Shown here: piece by piece, positions 12,460 to 26,051 of the stretch
How positions within the stretch are numbered: the first letter of the stretch is position 1
Layout of the letters: each line of letters starts with the position of its first letter
DNA from: Euonymus europaeus
Lineage: Eukaryota; Streptophyta; Magnoliopsida; Celastrales; Celastraceae
DNA: 64,000 bases
Assembly (NCBI GenBank): GCA_963580455.1
Contig: OY756970.1
Location: 8,990,001-9,054,000 of the forward strand
Reading direction: 5' to 3'
Position numbers and translations under genes: made by a program
Notes under the pieces: generated by a model
The model's database searches: none
Told to the model about the DNA's origin: nothing
Seen by the model: the letters and a program-made list of their open reading frames with translations, nothing else

Positions 12460-15400
12460 ACACTTTTTATTGTTGTTCTATGTCAAATTTTACGTTTATA
12501 AGCTTCCTAGATTATTTCGATGCCAAAACCTCAAATATCAATGACAAATGGAAAAAACCGTTAAAATCTACTTCATAGATAGAGTTGAGCAATTCCGGAC
12601 CATCAAAGTTGCTCGGTGTACACTTTTTATTGTTCTTCTATGTCAAATTTCACGAGCATAAGCATCTAGATTTTTTCGATGCCAAAACCCCAACTTTCTA
12701 TGACAAATGGACAAAACCGTTTAAAGCTTCTCTATAGAGTGAGTTGAGCAACTACGGACTATCAAAGTTGTTCGGTGTACACTTTCTATTGTTCTTCTAT
12801 GTAAAATTTTACGAGTATAAGCTTCCTAGATTATTTGGATGCCAAAACCCTAACTTTCTTATGAAAATGGACAAAACCTTTATAGCTCCTCCATAGAGTG
12901 AGTTGAGCAACTTCGGACTATCAAAGTTGCTCAGTGTACACTTTTTATTGTTCTTCTATTTCAAATTTTACGAGTTAAGCTTCCTAGATTATTTCGATGC
13001 CAAAACCCCAACTATCAATGACAAATGGACAAAACCGTTAAAAGCTACTTCATAGTGAGACTTGAGCAATTCCGGACCATCAAAGTTGCTCGGTGTACAC
13101 CTTTTATTGTTCTTCTATGTCAAATTTCACGAGCATAAGCTTCCTAGATTATTTCGATGCCAAAACCCCAACTTTCTATTACAAATGGACAAAACTGTTT
13201 AAAGCGCCTCTATAGAGTGAGTTGAGCAACTACGGACTATCAAAGTTGCTCGGTGTACACTTTTTTATTGTTCTTCTATTTCAAATTTTACGAGTATAAG
13301 CTTCCTAGATTATTTCGATGCCAAAACCCCAACTTTCTATGAAAAATGGACAAAACCATTTAAAGTTCCTCCATAGTGTGAGTTGAGCAACTGCGGACTA
13401 TCAAAGTAGCTCGATGTACACTTTGTATTGTTCTTCTATGTCAAATTTTACGAGTATAAGCTTCCTAGATTATTTCGATGCCAAAACCCCAACTATTAAT
13501 GAAAAATGGACAAAACCGTTAAAAGCTACTTCATAGTGAGAGTTGAGCAATTCCGGACCATCAAAGTTGCTCGGCGTACACTTTTTATTGTTCTTTTATG
13601 TAAAATTTCACGAGCATAAGCTTCCTAGATTAATTCGATGCCAAAACCCCAACTTTCTATGACAAATGGACAAAACCGTTTAAAGCTCCTCTATAGAGTG
13701 AGTTGAGCAACTACGGACTATCAAAGTTGCTCGGTGTACACTTTTTATTGTTCTTCTATTTCAAATTTTATGAGGATAAGCTTCCTAGATTATTTCGATG
13801 CCAAAACACCAACTTTCTATGACCAATTAACAAAACCGTTTAAAGCTCCTCCATTGAGTGAGTTGGGCAACTTCGGACAATCAAAGTTGCTCGGTGTACA
13901 CTTTTTATTGTTCTTCTTTGTCAGATTTTACGAGTATAAGCTTCCTAGATTATTTCGATGCCAAAACCCCAACTATCAATGACAAATGGACAAAACCGTT
14001 AAAAGCTACTTCATAGTGAGACTTGAGCAATTCCGGACCATCAATGTTGCTCGGTGTACACTTTTTATTGTTCTTCTATGTCAAATTTCACGAGCATAAG
14101 CTTCATAGATTATTTCGATGCCAAAACCCCGACTTTCTATGACAAATGGACAAAACCGTTTAAACCTCCTATATAGAGTGAGTTGAGCAACTTCGGACTA
14201 TCAAAGTTGCTCGGTGTACACTTTTTATTGTTCTTCTTTGTCAAATTTCACGAGCATAAGCTTCCTAGATTATTTCGATGCCAAAACCCCAACTTTCTAT
14301 GACAAATGGACAAAACCGTTTAAAGCTCCTCTATAGAGTGAGTTGAGCAACTACGGACTATCAAAGTTGCTCGGTGTACACTTTTTATTGTTCTTCTATT
14401 TCAAATTTTACGAGTATAAGCTTCCTAGATTATTTCGATGCCAAAACCCCAACTATCAATGAAAAATGGACAAAACCGTTAAAAGCTACTTCATAGTGAG
14501 ACTTGAGCAATTCCGGACCATCAAAGTTGCTCGGTGTACACCTTTTATTGTTTTTCTATGTCAAATTTCACGAGCATAAGCTTCATAGATTATTTCGATG
14601 CCAAAACCCCAACTTTCTATGACAAATGGACAAAACCGTTTAAAGCTCCTATATAGAGTGAGTTGAGCAACTTCGGACTATCAAAGTTGCTCGGTTTACA
14701 CTTTTTATTGTTCTTCTATGTCAAATTTCACTAGCATAAGCTTCCTAGATTATTTGGATGCCAAAACCCTAACTTTCTTATGAAAATGGACAAAACCTTT
14801 ATAGCTCCTCCATAGAGTGAGTTGAGCAACTTCGGACTATCAAAGTTGCTCAGTGTACACTTTTTATTGTTCTTCTATTTCAAATTTTACGAGTTAAGCT
14901 TCCTAGATTATTTCGATGCCAAAACCCTAACTATCAATGAAAAATGGACAAAACCGTTAAAAGCTACTTCATAGTGAGACTTGAGCAATTCCGGACCATC
15001 AAAGTTGCTCGGTGTACACTTTTTATTGTTTTTCTATGTCAAATTTCACGAGCATAAGCTTCATAGATTATTTCGATGCCAAAACCCCAACTTTCTATGA
15101 CAAATGGACAAAACCGTTTAAAGCTCCTATATAGAGTGAGTTGAGCAACTTCGGACTATCAAAGTTGCTCGGTTTACACTTTTTATTGTTCTTCTATGTC
15201 AAATTTCACTAGCATAAGCTTCCTAGATTATTTCGATGCCAAAACCCCAACTTTCTATGAAAAATGGACAAAACCGTTTGAAGATCCTCTATAGAGTGAG
15301 TTAAGCAACTACGGACTATCAAAGTTGCTCGGTGTACACTTTTTATTGTTCTTCTATTTGAAATTTTACGAGGATAAGCTTCCTAGATTATTTCGATGCC

Positions 15401-15490
15401 AAAACACCAATTTTCTATGACAAATTAACAAAACCGTTTAAAGCTCCTCCGTAGATTGAGTTGAGCAACTTCGGACTATTAAAGTTGCTC
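12460..15490 (+). repeat. Irregular run with K, L, N, O-P-Q-R-S-T and repeated Y-Z pieces
   Basis: After W-X-Y-Z comes a T-like monomer with ttctattacaaatgg, then K (six-T run), L (gatgtacactttg), N, and the first ordered O-P-Q-R-S-T run from 13733. Near 14740 a U-type start (ggtttacac, cactagcataag) is fused to a Y-type end (ttggatgcc, ttcttatg). Z then appears with the private two-base deletion gagttaagc. The block ends with V into J at 15491. Confidence 0.7.
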
Positions 15491-16769
15491 GGTGTATACT
15501 CTTTATTGTTCTTCTATTTCAAATTTTACGATTATAAGCTTCCTAGATTATTTCAATGCCAAAACTCCAACTTTCTACGACAAATGGATAAAACCGTTTA
15601 AAGCTCCTCCATAGAGTGAGTTGAGCAACTTCGGACTATCAAAGTTGGTCGGTGTACACTTTTTATTGTTGTTCTATGTCAAATTTTACGTTTATAAGCT
15701 TCCTAGATTATTTCGATGCCAAAACCCCAATTATCAATGACAAATGGACAAAACCGTTAAAATCTACTTCATAGTTAGAGTTGAGCAATTCCGGACCATC
15801 AAAGTTGCTCGGTGTACACTTTTTATTGTTCTTCTATGTCAAATTTCACGAGCATAAGCATCTGGATTTTTTCGATGCCAAAACCCCAACTTTCTATGAC
15901 AAATGGACAAAACCGTTTAAAGCTCCTCTATAGAGTGAATTGAGCAACTACGAACTATCAAAGTTGTTCGGTGTACACTTTTTATTGTTCTTCTATGTCA
16001 AATTTTACGAGTATAAGCTTCCTAAATTATTTGGATGCCAAAACCCTAACTTTCTTATGAAAATGGACAAAACCTTTATAGCTCCTCCATAGAGTGAGTT
16101 GAGCAACTTCGGACTATCAAAGTTGCTCGGTGTACACTTTTTATTGTTCTTCTATTTCAAATTTTACGAGTATAAGCTTCCTAGATTATTTCGATGCCAA
16201 AACCCCAACTATCAATGACAAATGGACAAAACCGTTAAAAGCTACTTCATAGTGAGACTTGAGAAATTCCGGACCATCAAAGTTGCTCGGTGTACACCTT
16301 TTATTGTTCTTCTATGTCAAATTTCACGAGCATAAGCTTCCTAGATTATTTCGATGCCAAAACCCCAACTTTCTATTACAAATGGACAAAACTGTTTAAA
16401 GCTCCTCTATAGAGTGAGTTGAGCAACTACGGACTATCAAAGTTGCTCGGTGTACACTTTTTTATTGTTCTTCTATGTCAAATTTTACGAGTATAAGCTT
16501 CCTAGATTATTTCGATGCCAAAACCTCAACTTTCTATGACAAATGGACAAAATCGTTTAAAGCTCCTCTATAGAGTCAGTTGAGCAACTACGGACTATCA
16601 AAGTTGCTCGGCGTACACTTTTTATGGTTCTTCTATGTCAAATTTCACGAGCATAAGCTTCCTAGATTAATTCGATGCCAAAACCCCAACTTTCTATGAC
16701 AAATGGACAAAACCGTTTAAAGCTCCTCTATAGAGTGAGTTGAGCAACTACGGACTATCAAAGTTGCTC
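15491..16769 (+). repeat. Eight-monomer unit J-W-X-Y-Z-T'-(K/M)-N
   Basis: The familiar J-W-X-Y-Z order is followed by the ttctattacaaatgg monomer (T'), a hybrid that starts as K (six-T run) and ends as M (gacaaaatcg, gagtcag), and N (ggcgtacac, gattaattcg). The next monomer at 16770 is type O. Confidence 0.75.
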
Positions 16770-18050
16770 GGTGTACACTTTTTATTGTTCTTCTATTTCA
16801 AATTTTATGAGGATAAGCTTCCTAGATTATTTCGATGCCAAAACACCAACTTTCTATGACCAATTAACAAAACCGTTTAAAGCTCCTCCATTGAGTGAGT
16901 TGGGCAACTTCGGACAATCAAAGTTGCTCAGTGTACACTTTTTATTGTTCTTCTTTGTCAGATTTTACGAGTATAAGCTTCCTAGATTATTTCGATGCCA
17001 AAACCCCAACTATCAATGACAAATGGACAAAACCGTTAAAAGCTACTTCATAGTGAGACTTGAGCAATTCCGGACCATCAATGTTGCTCGGTGTACACTT
17101 TTTATTGTTCTTCTATGTCAAATTTCACGAGCATAAGCTTCATAGATTATTTCGATGCCAAAACCCCGACTTTCTATGACAAATGGACAAAACCGTTTAA
17201 AGCTCCTATATAGAGTGAGTTGAGCAACTTCGGACTATCAAAGTTGCTCGGTGTACACTTTTTATTGTTCTTCTTTGTCAAATTTCATGAGCATAAGCTT
17301 CCTAGATTATTTCGATGCCAAAACCCCAACTTTCTATGAAAAATAGACAAAACCGTTTAAAGCTCCTCTATAGAGTGAGTTGAGCAACTACGGACTATCA
17401 AAGTTGCTCGGTGTACACTTTTTTATTGTTCTTCTATTTCAAATTTTACGAGTATAAGCTTCCTAGATTATTTCGATGCCAAAACCCCAACTTTCTATGA
17501 AAAATGGACAAAACCATTTAAAGTTCCTCCATAGTGTGAGTGGAGCAACTGCGGACTATCAAAGTTGCTCGATGTACACTTTGTATTGTTCTTCTATGTC
17601 AAATTTTACGAGTATAAGCTTCCTAGATTATTTCGATGCCAAAACCCCAACTATCAATGAAAAATGGACAAAACCGTTAAAAGCTACTTCATAGTGAGAG
17701 TTGAGCAATTCCGGACCATCAAAGTTGCTCGGTGTACACTTTTTATTGTTCTTCTATGTAAAATTTCATGAGCATAAGCTTCCTAGATTATTTCGATGCC
17801 AAAACCTCAACTTTCTATGACAAATGGACAAAATCGTTTAAAGCTCCTCTATAGAGTCAGTTGAGCAACTACGGACTATCAAAGTTGCTCGGCGTACACT
17901 TTTTATTGTTCTTCTATGTCAAATTTCACGAGCATAAGCTTCCTAGATTAATTCGATGCCAAAACCCCAACTTTCTATGACAAATGGACAAAACCGTTTA
18001 AAGCTCCTCTATAGAGTGAGTTGAGCAACTACGGACTATCAAAGTTGCTC
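16770..18050 (+). repeat. Eight-monomer unit O-P-Q-R-K-L-M-N, copy 1 (1,281 bp)
   Basis: Monomer starts fall at 16770 (O), 16930 (P), 17090 (Q), 17250 (R), 17410 (K, with the extra T), 17571 (L), 17731 (M) and 17891 (N). The next O at 18051 begins an almost identical unit. Shared private states in both copies include ctcagtgtac at the P start and gagtggagcaactgcgg in K. Confidence 0.85.
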
Positions 18051-19171
18051 GGTGTACACTTTTTATTGTTCTTCTATTTCAAATTTTATGAGGATAAGCT
18101 TCCTAGATTATTTCGATGCCAAAACACCAACTTTCTATGACCAATTAACAAAACCGTTTAAAGCTCCTCCATTGAGTGAGTTGGGCAACTTCGGATAATC
18201 AAAGTTGCTCAGTGTACACTTTTTATTGTTCTTCTTTGTCAGATTTTACGAGTATAAGCTTCCTAGATTATTTCGATGCCAAAACCCCAACTATCAATGA
18301 CAAATGGACAAAACCGTTAAAAGCTACTTCATAGTGAGACTTGAGCAATTCCGGACCATCAATGTTGCTCGGTGTACACTTTTTATTGTTCTTCTATGTC
18401 AAATTTCACGAGCATAAGCTTCATAGATTATTTCGATGCCAAAACCCCGACTTTCTATGACAAATGGACAAAACCGTTTAAAGCTCCTATATAGAGTGAG
18501 TTGAGCAACTTCGGACTATCAAAGTTGCTCGGTGTACACTTTTTATTGTTCTTCTTTGTCAAATTTCACGAGCATAAGCTTCCTAGATTATTTCGATGCC
18601 AAAACCCCAACTTTCTATGAAAAATGGACAAAACCGTTTAAAGCTCCTCTATAGAGTGAGTTGAGCAACTACGGACTATCAAAGTTGCTCGGTGTACACT
18701 TTTTTATTGTTCTTCTATTTCAAATTTTACGAGTATAAGCTTCCTAGATTATTTCGATGCCAAAACCCCAACTTTCTATGAAAAATGGACAAAACCATTT
18801 AAAGTTCCTCCATAGTGTGAGTGGAGCAACTGCGGACTATCAAAGTTGCTCGATGTACACTTTGTATTGTTCTTCTATGTCAAATTTTACGAGTATAAGC
18901 TTCCTAGATTATTTCGATGCCAAAACCCCAACTATCAATGAAAAATGGACAAAACCGTTAAAAGCTACTTCATAGTGAGAGTTGAGCAATTCCGGACCAT
19001 CAAAGTTGCTCGGTGTACACTTTTTATTGTTCTTCTATGTAAAATTTCATGAGCATAAGCTTCCTAGATTATTTCGATGCCAAAACCTCAACTTTCTATG
19101 ACAAATGGACAAAATCGTTTAAAGCTCCTCTATAGAGTCAGTTGAGCAACTACGGACTATCAAAGTTGCTC
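18051..19171 (+). repeat. O-P-Q-R-K-L-M, copy 2 lacking N (1,121 bp)
   Basis: This repeats the preceding unit monomer by monomer but goes from M straight to O at 19172, so N is absent. The P start again reads ctcagtgtac. The length is seven monomers plus the one extra T of type K. Confidence 0.85.
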
Positions 19172-20768
19172 GGTGTACACTTTTTATTGTTCTTCTATTT
19201 CAAATTTTATGAGGATAAGCTTCCTAGATTATTTCGATGCCAAAACACCAACTTTCTATGACCAATTAACAAAACCGTTTAAAGCTCCTCCATTGAGTGA
19301 GTTGGGCAACTTCGGACAATCAAAGTTGCTCGGTGTACACTTTTTATTGTTCTTCTTTGTCAAATTTCTCGAGCATAAGCATCTAGATTTTTTCGATGCC
19401 AAAACCCCAACTTTCTATGACAAATGGACAAAACCGTTTAAAGCTCCTCTATAGAGTGAGTTGAGCAACTACGGACTATCAAAGTTGTTCGGTGTACACT
19501 TTTTATTGTTCTTCTATGTCAAATTTTACGAGTATAAGCTTCCTAGATTATTTGGATGCCAAAACCCTAACTTTCTTATGAAAATGGACAAAACCGTTTA
19601 AAGCTCCTCCGTAGATTGAGTTGAGCAACTTCGGACTATTAAAGTTGCTCGGTGTATACTCTTTATTGTTCTTCTATTTCAAATTTTACGATTATAAGCT
19701 TCCTAGATTATTTCAATGCCAAAACTCCAACTTTCTACGACAAATGGATAAAACCGTTTAAAGCTCCTCCATAGAGTGAGTTGAGCAACTTCGAACTATC
19801 AAAGTTGGTCGGTGTACACTTTTTATTGTTGTTCTATGTCAAATTTTACGTTTATAAGCTTCCTAGATTATTTCGATGCCAAAACCTCAAATATCAATGA
19901 CAAATGGACAAAACCGTTAAAATCTACTTCATAGTTAGAGTTGAGCAATTCCGGACCATCAAAGTTGCTCGGTGTACACTTTTTATTGTTCTTCTATGTC
20001 AAATTTCTCGAGCATAAGCATCTAGATTTTTTCGATGCCAAAACCCCAACTTTCTATGACAAATGGACAAAACCGTTTAAAGCTCCTCTATAGAGTGAGT
20101 TGAGCAACTACGGACTATCAAAGTTGCTCGGTGTACACTTTTTATTGTTCTTCTATGTCAAATTTTACGAGTATAAGCTTCCTAGATTATTTGGATGCCA
20201 AAACCCTAACTTTCTTATGAAAATGGACAAAACCTTTATAGCTCCTCCATAGAGTGAGTTGAGCAACTTCGGACTATCAAAGTTGCTCAGTGTACACTTT
20301 TTATTGTTCTTCTATTTCAAATTTTACGAGTTAAGCTTCCTAGATTATTTCGATGCCAAAACCCCAACTATCAATGACAAATGGACAAAACCGTTAAAAG
20401 CTACTTCATAGTGAGACTTGAGCAATTCCGGACCATCAAAGTTGCTCGGTGTACACCTTTTATTGTTCTTCTATGTCAAATTTCACGAGCATAAGCTTCC
20501 TAGATTATTTTGATGCCAAAACCCCAACTTTCTATTACAAATGGACAAAAATGTTTAAAGGTCCTCTATAGAGTGAGTTGAGCAACTACGGACTATCAAT
20601 GTTGCTCGGTGTACACTTTTTTATTGTTCTTCTATTTCAAATTTTACGAGTATAAGCTTCCTAGATTATTTCGATGCCAAAACCCCAACTTTCTATGAAA
20701 AATGGACAAAACCATTTAAAGTTCCTCCATAGTGTGAGTTGAGCAACTACGGACTATCAAAGTTGCTC
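19172..20768 (+). repeat. O, two hybrids, then J-W-X-Y-Z-T'-K
   Basis: O at 19172 is followed by a monomer that starts like R (tttgtcaaatttc) and ends like X (aagcatctag), then one that starts like Y (gttcggtg, ttcttatgaaaatgg) and ends like V (ccgtagattgag). A regular J-W-X-Y-Z-T'-K run starts at 19651. Z here carries the gagttaagc deletion. Confidence 0.75.
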
Positions 20769-21888
20769 GGCGTACACTTTTTATTGTTCTTCTATGTCAA
20801 ATTTCACGAGCATAAGCTTCTTAGATTAATTCGATGCCAAAACCCCAACTTTCTATGACAAATGGACAAAACCGTTTAAAGCTCCTCTATAGAGTGAGTT
20901 GAGCAACTACGGACTATCAAAGTTGCTCGGTGTACACTTTTTATTGTTCTTCTATGTCAGATTTTACGAGTATAAGCTTCCTAGATTATTTCGATGCCAA
21001 AACCCCAACTATCAATGACAAATGGACAAAACCGTTAAAAGCTACTTCATAGTGAGACTTGAGCAATTCCGGACCATCAATGTTGCTCGTTGTACACTTT
21101 TTATTGTTCTTCTATGTCAAATTTCACGAGCATAAGTTTCATAGATTATTTCGATGCCAAAACCCCGACTTTCTATGACAAATGGACAAAACCGTTTAAA
21201 GCTCCTATATAGATTGAGTTGAGCAACTTCGGACTATCAAAGTTGCTCGGTGTACACTTTTTATTGTTCTTCTTTGTCAAATTTCACGAGCATAAGCTTC
21301 CTAGATTATTTCGATGCCAAAACCCCAACTTTCTATGACAAATGGACAAAACCGTTTAAAGCTCCTCTATAGAGTGAGTTGAGCAACTACGGACTATCAA
21401 AGTTGCTCGGTGTACACTTTTTATTGTTCTTCTATTTCAAATTTTACGAGTATAAGTTTCCTAGATTATTTCGATGCCAAAACCCCAACTATCAATGAAA
21501 AATGGACAAAACCGTTAAAAGCTACTTCATAGTGAGACTTGAGCAATTCCGGACCATCAAAGTTGCTCGGTGTACACCTTTTATTGTTTTTCTATGTCAA
21601 ATTTCACGAGCATAAGCTTCATAGATTATTTCGATGCCAAAACCCCAACTTTCTATGACAAATGGACAAAACCGTTTAAAGCTCCTCTATAGAGTGAGTT
21701 GAGCAACTACGGACTATCAAAGTTGCTCGGTGTACACTTTTTATTGTTCTTCTATTTCAAATTTTACGAGTATAAGCTTCCTAGATTATTTCGATGCCAA
21801 AACCCCAACTATCAATGAAAAATGGACAAAACCGTTAAAAGCTACTTCATAGTGAGACTTGAGCAATTCCGGACCATCAAAGTTGCTC
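20769..21888 (+). repeat. Seven-monomer unit N-P-Q-R-S-T-S, copy 1 (1,120 bp)
   Basis: Starts are at 20769 (N, ggcgtacac), 20929, 21089, 21249, 21409, 21569 and 21729. The corresponding monomers recur 1,120 bp downstream, including the rare tataagtttcctag of the first S-type monomer and the absence of O between N and P. Confidence 0.8.
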
Positions 21889-23168
21889 GGCGTACACTTT
21901 TTATTGTTCTTCTATGTCAAATTTCACGAGCATAAGCTTCCTAGATTAATTCGATGCCAAAACCCCAACTTTCTATGACAAATGGACAAAACCGTTTAAA
22001 GCTCCTCTATAGAGTGAGTTGAGCAACTACGGACTATCAAAGTTGCTCGGTGTACACTTTTTATTGTTCTTCTATGTCAGTTTTTACGAGTATAAGCTTC
22101 CTAGATTATTTCGATGCCAAAACCCCAACTATCAATGACAAATGGACAAAACCGTTAAAAGCTACTTCATAGTGAGACTTGAGCAATTCCGGACCATCAA
22201 TGTTGCTCGGTGTACACTTTTTATTGTTCTTCTATGTCAAATTTCACGAGCATAAGCTTCATAGATTATTCCGATGCCAAAACCCCGACTTTCTATGACA
22301 AATGGACAAAACCGTTTAAAGCTCCTATATAGAGTGAGTTGAGCAACTTCGGACTATCAAAGTTGCTCGGTGTACACTTTTTATTGTTCTTCTTTGTCAA
22401 ATTTCACGAGCATAAGCTTCCTAGATTATTTCGATGCCAAAACCCCAATTTTCTATGACAAATGGACAAAACCGTTTAAAGCTCCTCTATAGAGTGAGTT
22501 GAGCAACTACGGACTATCAAAGTTGCTCGGTGTACACTTTTTATTGTACTTCTTTTTCAAATTTTACGAGTATAAGTTTCCTAGATTATTTCGATGCCAA
22601 AACCCCAACTATCAATGAAAAATGGACAAAACCGTTAAAAGCTACTTCATAGTGAGACTTGAGCAATTCCGGACCATCAAAGTTGCTCGGTGTACACCTT
22701 TTATTGTTTTTCTATGTCAAATTTCACGAGCATAAGCTTCATAGATTATTTCGATGCCAAAACCCCAACTTTCTATGACAAATGGACAAAACCGTTTAAA
22801 GCTCCTATTTAGAGTGAGTTGAGCAACTTCGGACTATCAAAGTTGCTCGGTTTACACTTTTTATTGTTCTTCTATGTCAAATTTCACGAGCATAAGCTTC
22901 CTAGATTATTTCGATGCCAAAACCCCAACTTTCTATGACAAATGGACAAAACCGTTTAAAGCTCCTCTATAGAGTGAGTTAAGCAACTACGGACTATCAA
23001 TGTTGCTCGGTGTACACTTTTTATTGTTCTTCTATTTCAAATTTTACGAGGATAAGCTTCCAAGATTATTTCGATCCCAAAACACCAATTTTCTATAACA
23101 AATCAACAAAACCGTTTAAAGCTCCTCCGTAGATTGAGTTGAGCAACTTCGGACTATTAAAGTTGCTC
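21889..23168 (+). repeat. Unit N-P-Q-R-S-T-U-V, copy 2
   Basis: The first six monomers repeat 20769-21728. The seventh is U (ggtttacac) and the eighth V (caagattatttcgatccc), leading to J at 23169. This part already has the R-S-T-U-V-J order of the central 13-mer. Confidence 0.8.
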
Positions 23169-26051
23169 GGTGTATACTCTTTATTGTTCTTCTATTTCAA
23201 ATTTTACGATTATAAGCTTCCTAGATTATTTCAATGCCAAAACTCCAACTTTCTACGACAAATGGATAAAACCGTTTAAAGCTCCTCTATAGAGTAAGTT
23301 GAGCAACTACGGACTATCAAAGTTGCTCGGTGTACACTTTTTTATTGTTCTTCTATTTCAAATTTTACGAGTATAAGCTTCCTAGATTATTTCGATGCCA
23401 AAACCCCAACTTTCTATGAAAAATGGACAAAACCATTTAAAGTTCCTCCATAGTGTGAGTTGAGCAACTGCGGACTATCAAAGTTGCTCGATGTACACTT
23501 TGTATTGTTCTTCTATGTCAAATTTTACGAGTATAAGCTTCCTAGATTATTTCGATGCCAAAACCCCAACTATCAATGACAAATGGACAAAACCGTTAAA
23601 AGCTACTTCATAGTGAGACTTGAGCAATTCCGGACCATCAATGTTGCTCGGTGTACACTTTTTATTGTTCTTCTATGTCAAATTTCACGAGCATATGCTT
23701 CATAGATTATTTCGATGCCAAAACCCCGACTTTCTATGACAAATGGACAAAACCGTTTAAAGCAATTATATAGAGTGAGTTGAGCAACTTCGGACTATCA
23801 AAGTTGCTCGGTGTACACTTTTTATTGTTCTTCTTTGTCAAATTTCACGAGCATAAGCTTCCTAGATTATTTCGATGCCAAAACCCCAACTTTCTATGAC
23901 AAATGGATAAAACCGTTTAAAGCTCCTCTATAGAGTGAGTTGAGCAACTACGGACTATCAAAGTTGCTCGGTGTACACATTTTTATTGTTCTTCTATTTC
24001 AAATTTTACGAGTATAAGCTTCCTAGATTATTTCGATGCCAAAACCCCAACTTTCTATGAAAAATGGACAAAACCATTTAAAGTTCCTCCATAGTGTGAG
24101 TTGAGCAACTGCGGACTATCAAAGTTGCTCGATGTACACTTTGTATTGTTCTTCTATGTCAAATTTTACGAGTATAAGCTTCCTAGATTATTTCGATGCC
24201 AAAACCCCAACTATCAATGAAAAATGGACAAAACCGTTAAAAGCTACTTCATAGTGAGAGTTGAGCAATTCCGGACCATCAAAGTTGCTCGGTGTACACC
24301 TTTTATTGTTCTTCTATGTCAAATTTCACGAGCATAAGCTTCCTAGATTATTTCGATGCCAAAACCCCAACTTTCTATTACAAATGGACAAAACTGTTTA
24401 AAGCGCCTCTATAGAGTGAGTTGAGCAACTACGGACTATCAAAGTTGCTCGGTGTACACTTTTTTATTGTTCTTCTATTTCAAATTTTACGAGTATAAGC
24501 TTCCTAGATTATTTCGATGCCAAAACCCCAACTTTCTATGAAAAATGGACAAAACCATTTAAAGTTCCTCCATAGTGTGAGTTGAGCAATTACGGACTAT
24601 CAAAGTTGCTCGGCGTACACTTTTTATTGTTCTTCTATGTCAAATTTCACGAGCATAAGCTTCCTAGATTAATTCGATTCCAAAACCCCAACTTTCTATG
24701 ACAAATGGACAAAACCGTTTAAAGCTCCTCTATAGAGTGAGTTGAGCAACTACGGACTATCAAAGTTGCTCGGTGTACACTTTTTATTGTTCTTCTATTT
24801 CAAATTTTATGAGGATAAGCTTCCTAGATTATTTCGATGCCAAAACACCAACTTTCTATGACCAATTCACAAAACCGTTTAAAGCTCCTCCATTGAGTGA
24901 GTTGGGCAACTTCGGACAATCAAAGTTGCTCGGTGTACACTTTTTATTGTTCTTCTTTGTCAGATTTTACGAGTATAAGCTTCCTAGATTATTTCGATGC
25001 CAAAACCCCAACTATCAATGACAAATGGACAAAACCGTTAAAAGCTACTTCATAGTGAGACTTGAGCAATTCCGGACCATCAATGTTGCTCGGTGTACAC
25101 TTTTTATTCTTCTTCTATGTCAAATTTCACGAGCATAAGCTTCATAGATTATTTCGATGCCAAAATCCCGACTTTCTATGACAAATGGACAAAACCGTTT
25201 AAAGCTACTATATAGAGTGAGTTGAGCAACTTCGGACTATCAAAGTTGCTCGGTGTACACTTTTTATTGTTCTTCTTTGTCAAATTTCACGAGCATAAGC
25301 TTCCTAGATTATTTCGATGCCAAAACCCCAACTTTCTATGACAAATGGACAAAACCGTTTAAAGCTCCTCTATAGAGTGAGTTGAGCAACTACGGACTAT
25401 CAAAGTTGCTCGGTGTACACTTTTTATTGTTCTTCTATTTCAAATTTTACGAGTATAAGGTTCCTAGATTATTTCGTTGCCAAAACCCCAACTATCAATG
25501 AAAAATGGACAAAACCGTTAAAAGCTACTTCATAGTGAGACTTGAGCAATTCCGGACCATCAAAGTTGCTCGGTGTACACCTTTTATTGTTTTTCTATGT
25601 CAAATTTCACGAGCATAAGCTTCATAGATTATTTCGATGCCAAAACCCCAACTTTCTATGACAAATGGACAAAACCGTTTAAAGCTCCTATATAGAGTGA
25701 GTTGAGCAACTTCGGACTATCAAAGTTGCTCGGTTTACACTTTTTATTGTTCTTCTATGTCAAATTTCACGAGCATAAGCTTCCTAGATTATTTCGATGC
25801 CAAAACCCCAACTTTCTATGACAAATGGACAAAACCGTTTAAAGCTCCTCTATAGAGTGAGTTAAGCAACTACGGACTATCAAAGTTGCTCGGTGTACAC
25901 TTTTTATTGTTCTTCTATTTCAAATTTTACGAGGATAAGCTTCCAAGATTATTTCGATGCCAAAACACCAATTTTCTATGACAAATTAACAAAACCGTTT
26001 AAAGCTCCTCCGTAGATTGAGTTGAGCAACTTCGGACTATTAAAGTTGCTC
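23169..26051 (+). repeat. 18-monomer unit (2,883 bp) before the 13-mer domain
   Basis: Reading J to J gives J-K-L-Q-R-K-L-T'-K-N-O-P-Q-R-S-T-U-V, where the first L ends like P (caatgacaaatgg, gagacttgag, ccatcaatgttgc). The three K monomers each carry an extra base, which accounts for the three bases over 18 x 160. The last nine monomers are in 13-mer order. Private states shared with the next unit include gattaattcgattcc and tttttattcttcttc. Confidence 0.8.
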
